Origin: Candidatus Segetimicrobium genomatis
GTDB lineage: Bacteria > Sysuimicrobiota > Sysuimicrobiia > Sysuimicrobiales > Segetimicrobiaceae
Assembly (NCBI GenBank): GCA_005883865.1
Contig: VBAO01000088.1
Span: 1-6,688, forward strand
Length of the DNA: 6,688 nt
Direction of reading: 5' to 3'
Below the pieces are notes generated by a model. That model made no database searches. It saw only the letters and a program-made list of their open reading frames with translations, and had not been told where the DNA came from. A program made the position numbers and the translations under genes. Of this stretch, positions 6,290-6,688 are shown one piece after another; position 1 is the stretch's first letter, and every line of letters starts with the position of its first letter.

Positions 6290-6688
6290 ATGGCCATTAT
6301 CAGTAATCGGCGAAGTGTCGTCGCACAGAGAGCGCAACGGGTGGCGTGGTCGGGCATCCGCAAGATGTTCGAACGGGCACTCGCCGATCCCAGCCTCATC
6401 AACCTCTCAGTCGGGGAGCCCGATTTTCCTACCCCGTCCCACATCGTTAAGGCGGCCAAGAACGCGCTGGACGAGGGGTATACGCGGTACTCACCGGGAC
6501 TCGGCTACACCACACTCCGCGAGGCGATCGCAGTCAAAATGGAACGCGAGAACGGGCTGCGAATCGACCCGGCGCACGAGGTCATCGTGACCGCAGGGGC
6601 AATGGAAGGCATCGTGCTGGCCCTCCTGGCCACGATCGATCCAGGCGATGAAGTGCTTATCCCTGATCCCGGGTACACAAACTATGAG
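6290..6688 (+). CDS. Class I/II PLP aminotransferase (AspC-like), 3' end missing
   Basis: The first 133 codons run off the right edge; families of this type are about 380-400 aa. The N-terminus MAIISNRRSVVAQRAQRVAWSG leads into LSVGEPDFPTP (residues 39-49), EGYTRYSPGLGYTTLREAIA (62-81), the phosphate-loop segment VTAGAMEGIVLAL (100-112) and PGDEVLIPDPGYTNYE at the edge. These are hallmarks of the aspartate/aromatic aminotransferase group I-gamma, fold-type I. The Schiff-base lysine and the C-terminal substrate-binding Arg lie outside the window. It would transfer an amino group between an amino acid and 2-oxoglutarate or a similar acceptor in the cytoplasm. The amino donor cannot be judged from this part. 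Together with the class III enzyme upstream it makes two aminotransferases in one cluster. Confidence 0.9.
   Translation, partial: MAIISNRRSVVAQRAQRVAWSGIRKMFERALADPSLINLSVGEPDFPTPSHIVKAAKNALDEGYTRYSPGLGYTTLREAIAVKMERENGLRIDPAHEVIVTAGAMEGIVLALLATIDPGDEVLIPDPGYTNYE

Overview
This is a high-GC bacterial window in which every recognisable gene lies on the plus strand. It holds six enzyme genes; the first is cut by the left edge and the last by the right edge. There are no RNA genes, mobile elements, phage genes or CRISPR repeats that I can see. The base composition, the clear Shine-Dalgarno sites about 5-6 nt before the starts and the enzyme families fit a GC-rich environmental bacterium, such as a soil or subsurface heterotroph. 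The sequence alone does not support a phylum call, and I make none.

Layout: (1) 2-949, C-terminal part of an M24-fold creatinase/ectoine-hydrolase-like amidinohydrolase or peptidase homologue; (2) 1022-2113, an Ldh2/YlbC-family NAD(P)H oxidoreductase (malate/L-lactate/ureidoglycolate dehydrogenase type); (3) 2123-3326, an M20 allantoate amidohydrolase / N-carbamoyl-L-amino-acid hydrolase split into two frames near 2630-2640; (4) 3489-4814, a class III PLP aminotransferase of the glutamate-1-semialdehyde aminomutase type; (5) 5158-6225, a D-2-hydroxyacid dehydrogenase; (6) 6290-6688, the N-terminal third of a class I aminotransferase. Genes 2 and 3 are 8-9 nt apart. The gaps between 1/2, 3/4 and 5/6 are 72, 162 and 63 nt. 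The 343-nt gap before gene 5 holds an AT-rich patch with overlapping inverted repeats and several hairpins, and is the likeliest place for a new transcription start.

Together the genes read as a catabolic cluster for a nitrogenous small molecule. Two C-N hydrolases (M24 and M20) could open or deamidate an amide, ureido or cyclic-amidine substrate. Two aminotransferases could move the freed amino group, and two oxidoreductases could act on the resulting keto acid, imine or hydroxy acid. The substrate is unknown. The set resembles parts of ureide (AllC/AllD), creatine and ectoine catabolism without matching any of them.

The most notable sequence-level signal is that three of the enzymes depart from the canonical catalytic residues of their superfamilies: the M24 protein lacks metal-ligand aspartates, the Ldh2 protein lacks the family His/Arg/His, and the D-hydroxyacid dehydrogenase has Tyr for the catalytic Glu. 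Gene 3 appears broken by a small deletion (or an assembly error) although all its metal ligands survive.
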